Part shown: positions 49,385 to 58,356 of the stretch, piece after piece
Numbering within the stretch: the first letter of the stretch is position 1
How the letters are laid out: each line of letters opens with the position of its first letter
Origin: Anaspis maculata
Lineage: Eukaryota > Arthropoda > Insecta > Coleoptera > Scraptiidae
Assembly: GCA_949128115.1 (NCBI GenBank)
Contig: OX421966.1
Span: 38,085,042 to 38,149,041 of the forward strand
Reading direction: 5' to 3'
DNA: 64,000 nt
Notes under the pieces: generated by a model
Database searches by the model: none
Told to the model about the DNA's origin: nothing
The model's input: the letters and a program-made list of their open reading frames with translations, nothing else
Translations under genes and position numbers: made by a program

Positions 49385-49797
49385 ATGTCAACCGAAAAGA
49401 ACAAAGTTTCTACTCCAGTGTCGGATCCTATCCCACAACACTCTGGAGGAACAATAGATGAAACACCAAAAAAGCTAACTGCGCGAAAAATGACTCATCA
49501 TCATTTGAATTTTGATTCCGATGCGGAAGGTAAGCTAAATGTAATTTTGAAGGAAGCATAATTTGATATTGTTGTTTTTTCCAAGAACAATCTGGTGATG
49601 AAGAATGCTGGGGCGAGGACAGCTTTGACACCTACACCCCACAACCAAATTTGCGGATAATCCGTAAAATTCCTCCCAGGATTGCAAAGAAGCAGAAGCT
49701 GAGGAAACTCTTCCAAGAAGAGCAGATGGCTCTTCACCGTCTATTTCTGGAGCTCGATAAGTTGCTTTCAGTAAAAATACGTCAAGCATTGGAATGA
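49385..49797 (+). CDS. small spliced protein, unknown function
   Basis: Two exons, 49,385-49,529 and 49,586-49,797, are joined across a 56-bp intron (GTAAGC...TTTTTTCCAAG), giving 118 residues. Unspliced translation would stop after 59 codons, whereas the spliced frame runs through an acidic segment (QSGDEECWGEDSFDTY) into a basic helical C-terminus (KKQKLRKLFQEEQMALHRLF). The ATG at 49,385 is 25 bases after an initiator-like element; an upstream in-frame ATG at 49,301 lies before the TATA box and is unlikely. It sits at the left end, before the ATPase gene. I do not recognise a family. An acidic-plus-basic-helix layout could suit a DNA- or capsid-binding role, but that is a guess. Confidence 0.6.
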
Positions 49798-49911
49798 ATT
49801 GTTAAAAAATAAAATAACTATTCGGAATCTGTCTTTTTATATACACCTTATTTCAACCTGAAAATCACATATAAATATAAAAAATACCAAGGATTTCACT
49901 TAGTTGAGAAT

Positions 49912-50604
49912 ATGAAACTGGAAAAGCAAAATCACACACTGCCTGTTACAAACTATGATGAGGTTGTTTCAGATATGCAAAATTTCTACACGCACGGTGC
50001 GTTATTGGGAGGTTGCAAACGGGGTTTGATAGTTGGCGGAAGCGGTTGCGGCAAAACAAATTTGATGTTAAGTTTGTTAGAGCACCCGAACGGCTTGCGA
50101 TTTCGAAATATTTATTTATACTGCAAAACCCTTCTCCAACCAAAATATTTACACTTGAAAAAAATTCTAAAACCAATCAAAGAAATCGGATTTTTTGAAT
50201 TTCAAGATGGAGCAGACGTCATACCACCAAATCAAGCAAATGAGAATTCAGTTATAATTTTTGACGATGTTATATCATGCAATCAAAATATTATCAGAGA
50301 CTACTTTGGTTTTGGCAGACATAGAAATATTGATTGTTTCTATTTAGCTCAAACATATTCCTCAATACCAAAGCAATTGGTGAGAGACAATGCAAATTTT
50401 CTAATCCTTTTCAAACAGGACACATTGAATTTGGAGCACATATTAAACAATCATGTCGCACCGGACATGAGCAGAGAACAATTCAGAGATATTTGTGCAC
50501 AGTGTTGGCGGGAACCTCACGGCTTTTTAACGATAGACAAAGATTCACCTATAAATAACGGGAGATACCGCAGAGGACTTGATTGTTTTATAACAGACAT
50601 CTAA
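49912..50604 (+). CDS. genome packaging ATPase (FtsK/HerA, A32-like)
   Basis: A 230-residue P-loop ATPase that pumps DNA into the procapsid in Polinton-like and adintovirus-like elements. Walker A GGSGCGKT is at residues 42-49 and Walker B VIIFDD at 114-119, followed by a conserved FGFGRHRNIDCFYLAQTYS region typical of the family (sensor Gln in AQTY). Length matches the usual 200-260 residues. The ATG at 49,912 is the first in frame and follows a stop-rich leader. It heads a plus-strand run of structural and integration genes. The reading frame is intact. Confidence 0.93.
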   Translation: MKLEKQNHTLPVTNYDEVVSDMQNFYTHGALLGGCKRGLIVGGSGCGKTNLMLSLLEHPNGLRFRNIYLYCKTLLQPKYLHLKKILKPIKEIGFFEFQDGADVIPPNQANENSVIIFDDVISCNQNIIRDYFGFGRHRNIDCFYLAQTYSSIPKQLVRDNANFLILFKQDTLNLEHILNNHVAPDMSREQFRDICAQCWREPHGFLTIDKDSPINNGRYRRGLDCFITDI

Positions 50605-50622
50605 GAAGCAAGATCATTACCA

Positions 50623-51633
50623 ATGAATGAACGGATAGCACGACAGTTGATTAAGAGCCGAGCGGCTGTCAGAAAGAAACTTGAAGGTTTACGCTCTGAT
50701 ATAACCCGTATGAGTTTTGAACGTGAAAAAAATTTGGCACCTATCACAAAACCGTTGAAGGATTTATTGAGTAATATTAAATCAGAAGTGAAAACCCCTC
50801 CAACCCCCATAAAAAATGAAATAAAAAATGAAATAAAAAATGAAATTAGTTACAAAGAAAAGTTCCCCGGTCGCAAAAGTGCTCCTTCATTCTCGGAAGA
50901 TGTTTTTACCAACGATGATGATGATGATGCTGTTGGCAGCGATATGGAAACTCAGGAAGATGATCAATATGTGTCATTGCATGAAATATCCAAACATGAA
51001 GAAGTAATGAATGAATATTTAGAGCAGTATAGTGGTTTAGCTAAAGAATATATCAGGAATATGATTGGAGATACTGAAAATCAATTTGATCATCAATATG
51101 GAATTCGACTAGATCGCTCTACAGAAAAATTCTCTATTGGTAACAAAATAGTACAGTTTATTGGTGATGATGTTAAAATTGATGGTGTGACATATAAAGG
51201 AACACCCGGTCTGTATGAGTTCCTCTTTAAGAAGGAACCTGGAAACTATACACTCGAAGACGAAAGAAATTATAAAGCAATTATGGAACTCTCTAGTGCG
51301 GCAAGACAACACTATGATCCTACACATCGCCTAGCCGGAAACGGTGGAAGAAAGTATTCCATAGTAAAACGAATTTTATCTCAACCAGACATGACACCAC
51401 GACGTTTCACAACACCCACATCTCTAAACAAACGCTCACGTACCAAGTCAGGTGCAGGAGCATTTCTTCATTTGAATAATAAAGAAGTAGAATTCATCCC
51501 ATGGAAAAACCCGAATAAATTGGTCAACAGATTGAGATTGCTGATTGCTGCACAGCATGCTGGTAATACAGCAGTGGATAATGAAATATTACATATAATT
51601 CAAGAACTCAAACAATCACGCATTATAAAATGA
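50623..51633 (+). CDS. Polinton-associated protein (DUF8207-like)
   Basis: 336 residues. The N-terminal third is charged and probably disordered, with three NEIK repeats (about residues 64-75) and an acidic run DDDDD near 98. The C-terminal half (about 155-335) resembles a module common in insect Polintons: YGIRLD, then an IGNKIVQFIGDDVKIDG stretch, GTPGLYEFLF, YTLEDERNYKAI and a final helix with LVNRLRLLIAAQHAGNT. I recall this as DUF8207; the domain number should be verified. Function is unknown; a structural or assembly role is inferred from its place between ATPase and integrase. It starts 19 bases after the ATPase stop. The frame is intact. Confidence 0.75.
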   Translation: MNERIARQLIKSRAAVRKKLEGLRSDITRMSFEREKNLAPITKPLKDLLSNIKSEVKTPPTPIKNEIKNEIKNEISYKEKFPGRKSAPSFSEDVFTNDDDDDAVGSDMETQEDDQYVSLHEISKHEEVMNEYLEQYSGLAKEYIRNMIGDTENQFDHQYGIRLDRSTEKFSIGNKIVQFIGDDVKIDGVTYKGTPGLYEFLFKKEPGNYTLEDERNYKAIMELSSAARQHYDPTHRLAGNGGRKYSIVKRILSQPDMTPRRFTTPTSLNKRSRTKSGAGAFLHLNNKEVEFIPWKNPNKLVNRLRLLIAAQHAGNTAVDNEILHIIQELKQSRIIK

Positions 51634-51677
51634 AGTGAAAGCTCAATCAACACGCAGTCATATCAGAGACAGTTAAC

Positions 51678-52112
51678 ATGATTGACAAGTTTGGCAGATC
51701 ACTGGTGCATAAGAAAAAGAGTGATGACTCGGAAAAAGCAATGAAAAACTTAGAACAAAAGATATCACATCACCAAACTACTACAGATCAATATTTTTAT
51801 GTAACACTGAATTTTTTCAGTAATACCCTAGGATTTACAGATCCAAACAAAAAATACTTTTTATATAAATTATACAATATTCCTGGTTTCAACCATTATG
51901 AAATTCCTTTTGAAGTGGTTGAGCTCGTTGACGCAAGCATAACTGCAAAGGTAGGAGTTGCAACGCTCAATCCAATAACCAACACAATAACTTTTTACGA
52001 AGATATCAAAAAGGTTCCGTACGAAAGACGATTAAAATTTTCATTCTATTCTAATAGTGTTAAAAGTCCACCAACGTTAGTTGCAACTCTTGTATTTAAA
52101 TGTAAAAAATAA
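51678..52112 (+). CDS. possible fibre-like or minor structural protein
   Basis: 144 residues starting MIDKFGRSL. A short DKFGR-type N-terminus followed by a basic linker and a beta-rich domain recurs in proteins of insect Polintons, where it may anchor a spike to the capsid; this comparison is from memory and not certain. Residues 40-144 (YFYVTLNFFSNTLGF through LVATLVFKCKK) have alternating hydrophobics as in a beta-sandwich. The stop overlaps the integrase start by one base (TAATG), so the two are tightly linked. Alternative: an unknown accessory factor. Confidence 0.5.
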   Translation: MIDKFGRSLVHKKKSDDSEKAMKNLEQKISHHQTTTDQYFYVTLNFFSNTLGFTDPNKKYFLYKLYNIPGFNHYEIPFEVVELVDASITAKVGVATLNPITNTITFYEDIKKVPYERRLKFSFYSNSVKSPPTLVATLVFKCKK

Positions 52113-53029
52113 TGTCGGTGAAAAAAGACATTGTTGATGAATTGCATAGACCAGCTCGAAAAAACTTTAAACGCAGACGAGTGATAGTGAAGGGATTAAG
52201 TGATTTACTACAATGCGATCTCGTGGAAATGATACCGTATGCAAGAGTCAACAAGGGTTATAGATATATACTCGTTGCAATCAATGTGTTCTCTAAATAT
52301 GTGTGCGCTATACCTGTTAAACGGAAAAGAGGTGAAGATATCTCTGAAGCGTTGAAAACAATTTTTAAGAGATTCATCCCACAAAATTTACATACAGATA
52401 TGGGGAAAGAATTCTACAATCAAAGTGTAAAAGAGTTATTAAAAAAACACGGTATCAATCATTACAACACCTATTCAACAATGAAAGCTTCCGTTGTGGA
52501 AAGGGTGAATAGGACCCTCAAGAGCCTTATGTGGAAACAGTTCAGTTTACAAGGCAATTACAAGTGGCTTGATCTATTACCGAAAGTTGTTAAAAAATAT
52601 AATGAAACGAAACATAGAACAACTGGCTTCAAACCAAAGGATGTCAATAAAAGCAACGAGAAGAAAATTTTGAATGATTCATATAGTTTCATAAAGACTG
52701 TGGATGTTAGAAAACCTAAGTTTCGAGTTGGAGATAAAGTACGAATAAGCAAGCATAGGGAAGCCTTTTCTAAAGGATATCGTCCAAACTGGTCTAATGA
52801 AATATTCACTGTTGTTAAGATTAAGGAGACTGACCCCCGACACTATATGTTGAAAGACGAGAAGGATGAAGAAATATTAGGAGGATTTTACTCATCAGAA
52901 CTTCAATTAGTGAAACATCCAGACGCATATTTAGTTGAACGCATCCTCCATCGCAAAGGTCCTAATATTTTTGTAAAGTGGCTAGGAATCAAACAACCCA
53001 GCTGGATTGATAAAAAAAACCTTGTATAG
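52112..53029 (+). CDS. retroviral-type integrase with chromodomain-like tail
   Basis: 305 residues. The rve catalytic core carries the triad D36 (LLQCDL), D96 (LHTDMGKEF) and E130 (SVVERVNRT). Conserved flanking phrases YILVAINVFSKYVCAIPV, KYNETKHRTTGFKP and FRVGDKVRI support the assignment. The last ~35 residues (YLVERILHRKGPNIFVKWLG, PSWI) form a chromodomain-like module, as in Polinton and chromovirus integrases, thought to steer integration to chromatin. The enzyme joins element ends to host DNA. No recognisable N-terminal HHCC zinc finger is seen, so it may be short there. The frame is intact. Confidence 0.92.
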   Translation: MSVKKDIVDELHRPARKNFKRRRVIVKGLSDLLQCDLVEMIPYARVNKGYRYILVAINVFSKYVCAIPVKRKRGEDISEALKTIFKRFIPQNLHTDMGKEFYNQSVKELLKKHGINHYNTYSTMKASVVERVNRTLKSLMWKQFSLQGNYKWLDLLPKVVKKYNETKHRTTGFKPKDVNKSNEKKILNDSYSFIKTVDVRKPKFRVGDKVRISKHREAFSKGYRPNWSNEIFTVVKIKETDPRHYMLKDEKDEEILGGFYSSELQLVKHPDAYLVERILHRKGPNIFVKWLGIKQPSWIDKKNLV

Positions 53030-53039
53030 TTGAATAAAT

Positions 53040-53177
53040 ATTTTTTTTAACAAAGCTGTTTTAATTGAAATAAGGAAAGAGAGTTCACTAAACTTGTATG
53101 ATTACCTTGAAAATGTGGGAGGGAGGGGGGAGCAAACTTGACCTTGAGCTATAACAAGTTCTCAAATAGGGAGGTAT
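53040..53177. other. intergenic region with solitary G-run/TTGACCTTGA motif
   Basis: Contains GAATAAATA, a polyadenylation-like signal for the integrase (53,032), then gggaggggggagcaaacttg followed by accttgagc (about 53,117-53,145). This matches the edges of the hexamer array near the left end. Confidence 0.5.
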
Positions 53178-53225
53178 GGTGGGGGAAAGTCGATATAATG
53201 GAGAATGGGATTAGATAGGTTTAGT
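53178..53225 (+). promoter_or_regulatory. promoter of the 202-residue gene
   Basis: GGTGGGGG (53,178-53,185), TATAAT (53,194-53,199) and TAGGTTTAGT (53,216-53,225), 22 bases from TATA to initiator. The start codon follows 7 bases later. Confidence 0.55.
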
Positions 53226-53232
53226 TCTCATC

Positions 53233-53841
53233 ATGGCACAGTCCGGTAATAACAAACCTCTGGGTTATTTACCTCTGTTGAATGAAACAACACATTTTTT
53301 GACTAAAACAAAACAAAAGTATATCTGCGTTGGTTTAAGCATCCAACATGAATTTGTGCCGTTAGTGAGATTGTGCAGCAGCAGTCAGCATATCGATTTT
53401 GAACCGGAAGATTGGATTGAATTCTTGGAAATTTTCGATATACTTATCGATTATCTACAAACCACATCAAATAAACCGATACCTCTACATCTGAAAAACT
53501 GCAGTATTCACTTCAGTGAAATCAAAACAGTTCGAGTTATACAAATTATCAAGGACCATCAACATGTGTTTTTGGGGAGAGAAACTGCTGAAGAATGGCG
53601 TGCCCTATGTGACATCATCGATAATCGTCTGAACATCCTCAAACATCAGGAGTTTAGAAATTTTTACTTTGACTTGTTAAGAGGCATGCGAAAGCTAAGT
53701 GGCGATTTAATTTCAAATGTATACTGCGTGTTGACTCCATTGCTGCAGACTCATTCTGAAAACGCAAATTGTTTGTTGTTCATGCTACATCACTGTCCAG
53801 TTATAGTACGTATGGATTATGAAAACCTTAAATTTCAATAG
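53233..53841 (+). CDS. unknown 202-residue protein
   Basis: Not recognised. The sequence is mixed alpha/beta: KYICVGLSIQHEFVPLVRL, then FEPEDWIEFLEIFDILIDYL, a second beta region KNCSIHFSEIKTVRVIQI, then EEWRALCDIIDNRLNILKHQ. The two halves each end in a W-containing helix, hinting at an internal duplication. It is driven by its own TATA-type promoter, and its last 23 bases overlap the start of the next gene. A nucleic-acid-binding or regulatory early function is possible but unproven. Confidence 0.6.
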   Translation: MAQSGNNKPLGYLPLLNETTHFLTKTKQKYICVGLSIQHEFVPLVRLCSSSQHIDFEPEDWIEFLEIFDILIDYLQTTSNKPIPLHLKNCSIHFSEIKTVRVIQIIKDHQHVFLGRETAEEWRALCDIIDNRLNILKHQEFRNFYFDLLRGMRKLSGDLISNVYCVLTPLLQTHSENANCLLFMLHHCPVIVRMDYENLKFQ

Positions 53842-54115
53842 TTTGAATGATGTAAAAAGAATTGTTATCGAGATAAGCGAAGAATGCGAATATCTGTTAT
53901 TCGACGCATCTCACAGCATCAACAAACAGAATGAAATAATAGTTTATACTCTAGCTTATAACTTGTGTTTAGCTTATCTTAAATCTAGAATAGGAATAGA
54001 ATATCTTTGTGAGCAGTTCAACTGCGATAGTTATAGGAAATATTTATACAAGTTGAAACCATATCTATCTTGTAATCTAATTTTACTTTATAAGTTGTAT
54101 CAATACTTGAAATAA
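53819..54115 (+). CDS. small helical protein, member C of a three-copy family
   Basis: 98 residues, overlapping the preceding gene by 23 bases in another frame. Residues 50-76 carry the pattern C-x2-Y-[LI]-x3-I-x4-L-x3-[LMF]-x4-[LY]-x2-[FY]-L, shared without gaps with the proteins at 59,434 and 59,786. No known domain is recognised. Predicted mostly alpha-helical. The overlap suggests translation by leaky scanning or reinitiation from the upstream message. Member of a possibly undescribed family. Confidence 0.6.
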   Translation: MKTLNFNSLNDVKRIVIEISEECEYLLFDASHSINKQNEIIVYTLAYNLCLAYLKSRIGIEYLCEQFNCDSYRKYLYKLKPYLSCNLILLYKLYQYLK

Positions 54116-54210
54116 ATTAATTGAAAAAAATTCTTTATTTGTTTCTTTACACAAAGTTTCCCGCAATGAGTAAATAAATCCTTATATTATTGTAAACTAG
54201 GAACAGTGCA

Positions 54211-54627
54211 ATGTTGAGCGTTGCAGGAGCTGGTTTGGTGAACGGTATAATAAACCGTTTACCATTTGAACTACACGTCCCAGGATATCAATATCTTGGA
54301 CCTGGCACCAAGTTACATGAACGGTTGCAACGTGGGGATTCCGGTATAAACAAATTGGATCAGGCTGCTAGGGAACATGATGAAGCCTACTCGAAATCAA
54401 AAAATCTAAGCTCTCGTCATATAGCGGATAAGATTCTAGAGAATCGGGCTTGGGAAAGAGTAAAAGCGAAAGATGCGTCACTCGGTGAGAAAACAACTGC
54501 ATGGTTCGTCACCAACATCATGAAAGCCAAACGCAAATTGGGTATGGGGTTGGAAAAGATACGAAGCGAGAAGAAAAAGAAGAAGAAAAAGAGGAAGAAA
54601 AAGAGGGAGATGAAAAAACGACGCTGA
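54211..54627 (+). CDS. parvovirus-VP1-like phospholipase A2
   Basis: 138 residues. Calcium-loop motif YLGPGT (28-33), catalytic dyad HD (56-57) in HDEAY, supporting D50 and D73: the layout of the viral phospholipase A2 domain of parvovirus VP1, which hydrolyses membrane phospholipids to let virions leave endosomes. Adintovirus-like elements are known to carry such a domain. An N-terminal hydrophobic glycine-rich start (LSVAGAGLVNGII) may contact membranes. The tail is a run of Lys/Arg from an AAG-rich tract (54,571-54,625), prone to length change. Active-site residues appear intact. Confidence 0.85.
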   Translation: MLSVAGAGLVNGIINRLPFELHVPGYQYLGPGTKLHERLQRGDSGINKLDQAAREHDEAYSKSKNLSSRHIADKILENRAWERVKAKDASLGEKTTAWFVTNIMKAKRKLGMGLEKIRSEKKKKKKKRKKKREMKKRR

Positions 54628-54735
54628 AGATTCTAGTAGACCCTCTAAAATAACGCATAGAGCGCCAGAATTAATAGAGATTATTGAACTTCTAGAAAGT
54701 GTATTATTTGAAATAAAAAACAAAAATTTTTCAAA
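54628..54735 (+). pseudogene. vestige of a family-B-like small gene
   Basis: Directly after the AAG tract one frame reads through PELIEIIELLESVLFEIK. It resembles the start of the protein at 59,786 (CEELLKLIESVHSELVHMEL), which also follows a GAA/AAG tract. No start codon precedes it, and the Cys-Tyr motif region is absent. Could be chance. Confidence 0.3.
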
Positions 54736-54760
54736 AAAGTATATTTATTCAACATTATTC
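54700..54760. terminator. convergent polyadenylation region
   Basis: AATAAA-type signals occur for the plus strand (54,711-54,717) and for the minus strand (TTTATT near 54,742), between the convergent phospholipase and capsid transcription units. Confidence 0.5.
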
Positions 54761-54790
54761 AGTGGTTACACAGTATTTTCTTCTGCAAAC

Positions 54791-55365
54791 TTAAATTTGC
54801 TTGATTTGTTTCGTAAACGCGTTGTAGGTAAATCTTCGATCATGTAGAATTAGAGCATAAGCTGCTGTATTTGCTGGAACTGCGTCTTTGGTCTCGAATT
54901 CTATCCGAAGAACTACGGAATTGGAAAGACTTTCTCTCTGATTCGAAAAATCAATGACGACCATGGGAGCATCCTTGAATTCATCGGTATCCAGGGCAGG
55001 GTGTGATGATTCGTGATAATAATAGGACTTTTGGAAATTTAGATATAATTGATACAATGCAGCATAACACTGGTTTGCAAAATCAATGTTCAGATTTGAG
55101 TACGGTTTGCGTTGCGAATTCAAATAAACTCGTATATTTTGGAAAGTTATATGATCAAATTTACTCATATCCTTATCAAACTTTTTTTCGCGGTCTGTTT
55201 GGAATATTAAGATAACGTATCTGGGAGCTTCGCTTGCAGTGGTTGTTTTGATAGGCCATGTATGACTTCTGGTTGTGGGCACTGATGGTAAATAGTGTAA
55301 TTCCCATGAACGGAAAGCAACTGAGGTGTCAACATTTTTACCGATGTATTTTGTCGTATATAATA
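54791..55365 (-). pseudogene. major capsid protein, C-terminal part
   Basis: About 190 residues matching the second jelly-roll of Polinton/adintovirus major capsid proteins: FRSWELHYLP, HTWPIKTTT, PRYVILIFQT and a C-terminal strand set ending RRFTYNAFT. The protein forms the pseudo-hexameric capsomers of the icosahedral shell. The N-terminal part lies at 56,462-57,097, beyond a 1.1-kb insertion. The first in-frame start here (GTG) is inside the conserved region and not genuine, so this half is probably not translated. Confidence 0.88.
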
Positions 55366-56461
55366 CCACAAGAGCTATGAGTTTTATCGATAAAATTTTT
55401 GAACTATCTCGAAAGCTTTGTTTTCAAGAAATTCACCGAGTGTGAAATGGTCACTTTATTATCTGAAAAAAACCCGACAGCGTAGCTGGAGGGTTTTTGT
55501 CTTTGATAATAAAGTGACCATTTCCACGAGTTGAATTGCTTCATGAAAACAAAGCTTGAGAAACAGTTCGAAAATTTTGATAAAACTCGTATTAGCTCGA
55601 GTGGTATTTGCGGAGAATATTCCACAAAACGTGAAAATCAAAATATGAAAACGTTTTGATTCCAAATCCACCCCATATCCAAAAATTGAATTGTTTTTTG
55701 GCGTTGTGACACCGTCATGCGGTCATGCTAATTCAATCAAGTTGCTTTGGAAATCAAGTGCACTTACAATCTAACAAACAGCTAATATTTCAATTATTAT
55801 TGTGCTTCTCAACGTAAAAACGTCTTCCAAAGCTTTGCCTTCCAAAAAACGAAACCACATTGGCCGCAAAATATAACCATAACCTCAGAAATGATGAACT
55901 GGTTCTCTTTGTGGCTAAATCTGCGATTTTGTGCCCCGCGCGGATTGCGGATGTCATTCATTGTCAATGTGACAGCTGCTGTGCAGGAGGGTGGCCTGGC
56001 CTGCCTTACCTACGGCGACGTACGGTGCCGTTGTGGCAAAAATAATAATAATGCGGCAATTATAACAAACAGAAATTACATAATGTTCCATGGATAATCA
56101 TTGCAGATCAAAATTATTGTTACTTAATTGAATTAGGAACTGCCTAAATGTGGTATTTCACAAATATAGTAAACTACATCTCACCTCTAGTTGGACACAA
56201 GGGATGAGTATATATACCGATTGCAATACTACCACTTTTGGAAGCGGTGTCACTGTGTGTAGGTGACGCTTGAAAGGCTCATAGCAGGCACGATTTTCAG
56301 AAACTTTTTAAATCAAGTATCATGTTTATTTATAAAAAGGAAGGCACAGTTTTATCAGTATAAAACTATACGAAGGTGGTGTTTTATCAGTATAAAACTA
56401 ATTTCATTGGTTCAACTCGAAGGTTTCAAACGTATTGATTGGTCAGAAGTATGTTGTGTGG
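55366..56461. mobile_element. 1.1-kb insertion in the capsid gene
   Basis: Bounded by CCACA (55,366-55,370) and TGTGG (56,457-56,461) with AATA directly outside both ends, a likely 4-bp duplication. Its left quarter is an imperfect palindrome (55,362-55,608) with ~100-bp arms, including TCACTTTATTATC and its complement. The right end has two copies of GTTTTATCAGTATAAAACT (near 56,349 and 56,382). No transposase is seen. Insertion plus one duplication totals 1,100 bp, not a multiple of three, so the capsid frame has at least one additional change. Confidence 0.7.
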
Positions 56462-57097
56462 AATAGTCAGGGCTAATTCTCGAGCAAGATTAGGTATGAT
56501 GTGGGGCACATTCCAGTAAATTTTATTGAATACAATCCTAGGCTCAGCATTATTGGTCACATTTAAAACTGCATCATGATCAGTATTGCTCCTTATTAGT
56601 ACGAGTTCCTGCCTCACATTTAACATAATTTTCTTGTAATCCTCTGCAAATCCCAGCAATGTATTGAGTGGTACGCAAACATTGAACTTTCCATGGAATT
56701 TATCAGTAAACGATTTACCCCACCCCGCATTTTCTAATCCCTTGATATCATTTCCCGAAAATGAGCAGTATCCTTTAATAGTCGACGCCAGTCCTGGTTT
56801 TATAGTGGAGTCCACTGGTATACCGTTAACCTCATAACGAATTTCACTTAAACAGTGTGCGAAAAAGTTATCCACCAATTTAGTAGTCTTACTAACACTG
56901 CCATCTTTATCTTGGACACTACCTTCTACGTAAATAAAGCTTTGAGACGGTAAAGTGCATAAGTCTTCGGGAATTGGAATTCGTATTTCATCATTATTGT
57001 TAAATTTTTGGGTGTACGGTTGATGCTCATGATAATCCCATGAAATAATGGAATCATCGTAAGCCACTTTTTCTGTTATGTCTAGTACATCAACCAT
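56462..57097 (-). pseudogene. major capsid protein, N-terminal part
   Basis: About 212 residues of the first jelly-roll: IISWDYHEHQPYTQKFNNND, then SQSFIYVEGSVQDKDG, NFFAHCLSEIRYEVNGIPVD, and an end at VFNKIYWNVPHIIPNLAREL. These are hallmark regions of double-jelly-roll capsid proteins of Polintons. The ATG at 57,097 follows ACAGTCAGTCGAG, containing the arthropod initiator TCAGT. Beyond 56,462 the frame runs into the insertion and stops at 56,426. The shell protein is therefore incomplete in this copy. Confidence 0.9.
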
Positions 57098-57242
57098 TTT
57101 GCTCGACTGACTGTATCCAACTAACGTTATTCACGATTTATTCTATATTAATACTACATATCCTAAAGATCTTAAAAATCTACGATTCACTTGTGTTAAA
57201 GTATGCGTTTGAAAACACTGTTTAGGTCGGCGTGAAATTGTC

Positions 57243-57947
57243 TTAAAAATTATACCCATCACGTTTTAGGTGTAGTCCTACACTAACGACTTCCTTTCCA
57301 AAACTGACCAAATCACCATCTTGATCTAATATTTTAATAGATATTTCATTAATTATGTTGGTTGTGATTGGTAAATAAATGATATTCTTTGGCACTTCGA
57401 TTATTTTATATCCCGGAGGAACTCGAGGGAAAAATTGGTGAATGTAGTGAACAACTTGACCGTTATGATAGGAGCCTGTGGCAATGTTGCAATCTACACA
57501 TAAGGAATTAATCTTCAAAATATTGCTTTGATGTGGTGATTGATGACTAATGTTGGATTGATCAAGTTTTTCACGATTAAACCCCAAGAGAGGCGCAATG
57601 GAGTTTTCCACGTTAAAATCTACGGTTTCCGAGCATTGCAAATGTGTTTTCATCGTATTGTTGTTACCGACTAATTCAAAATGAGGATCAACAAATTTCT
57701 TCTCCCTCATACTGCTATTCACAAAATCTGATATAGCGCTTATTTCGTATGCTCCAATGGGTATGGTAATTCTTTCCTTGCCAATTTTAATAACATTATT
57801 GTTTGCGGTAACGTTAGCGATAGAATTAAAAGACTCAAAATCAGTTAAACCTATTACATATGTCACGTTTTTCGGTAATACGATGGGCGGGGTGAACTTT
57901 GAAGTCAAAATGGAACTTTTCCCAGACAGAGTAAAAAATGATGACAT
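57243..57947 (-). CDS. penton-like minor capsid protein
   Basis: 234 residues from the ATG at 57,947. The longer frame begins with a TTG at 57,974 and is less likely. Predicted beta-rich: VLPKNVTYVIGLTDFESFNS, a strand-rich centre, FNVENSIAPLLGF, then VDCNIATGSYHNGQVVHYIH and a C-terminal strand set. This is the usual layout of the single-jelly-roll penton partner encoded beside the capsid gene in adintovirus-like elements. It would close the five-fold vertices. The upstream region has GTCAGTTGAG, resembling the capsid leader. Frame intact. Assignment rests on order, length and remembered similarity. Confidence 0.8.
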   Translation of the reverse strand: MSSFFTLSGKSSILTSKFTPPIVLPKNVTYVIGLTDFESFNSIANVTANNNVIKIGKERITIPIGAYEISAISDFVNSSMREKKFVDPHFELVGNNNTMKTHLQCSETVDFNVENSIAPLLGFNREKLDQSNISHQSPHQSNILKINSLCVDCNIATGSYHNGQVVHYIHQFFPRVPPGYKIIEVPKNIIYLPITTNIINEISIKILDQDGDLVSFGKEVVSVGLHLKRDGYNF

Positions 57948-57984
57948 TTTGTTCACACCAGAGCTAGCACTCAACTGACAAGAT

Positions 57985-58356
57985 TCACTGATGTGAATTC
58001 AAATATAAAAATTTTAGACACAAATGACCACATTCATAGGAGTTGAAATTTTGGTATCTGTTATAGTTATAAATTATGTTAGGGCTACCAACACTCCGAA
58101 AATATTTTATCACCTCCAAGGGAGGTTTCAAATTGCCCATACTATCGAAATATTTGATGCTTTTCCCGTTTATGACAAAGGCTGTCCAATGCGTACCAGG
58201 ATTATTTTTATCATCCAAATTGAGGATCGCACACTCGTTTTTAAATGGTTTTGATGGAAGATTGTTGCGCATGTAGACACCACGGAAATGGGGAATTTTT
58301 AGTATTTTTGCATAATATTTCAAGTCCACATCTGTTAGAGCACGTGTTGGTAGCTT
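57985..58356 (-). CDS. adenain-like maturation cysteine protease
   Basis: A C5-type protease that cleaves capsid or core precursors. Conserved elements: KIPHFRGVYMRNNLP, catalytic His in GTHW (47 of the recognisable frame), Asp in YFDS (62), Gln in RYQNF (93) and Cys in YECGHLC (100). The coding similarity (PTRALTDVDLKYY) extends upstream of the first GTG at 58,329, yet no in-frame ATG precedes it; a codon at 58,357-58,359 is ATA and the frame closes just above. It therefore uses a non-AUG or spliced start, or has lost its start. It abuts the end of the core-like gene. Confidence 0.88.
   Translation of the reverse strand, partial: KLPTRALTDVDLKYYAKILKIPHFRGVYMRNNLPSKPFKNECAILNLDDKNNPGTHWTAFVINGKSIKYFDSMGNLKPPLEVIKYFRSVGSPNIIYNYNRYQNFNSYECGHLCLKFLYLNSHQ

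Noticed and set aside
48692..49457. Long frames encoding Arg-Ser-Asn or Asp-Leu-Glu-Phe repeats
   Set aside because: They arise because the TTGACC/TTGAAT hexamer has no stop in several frames on both strands. An SR-type protein is not supported by any flanking coding sequence.
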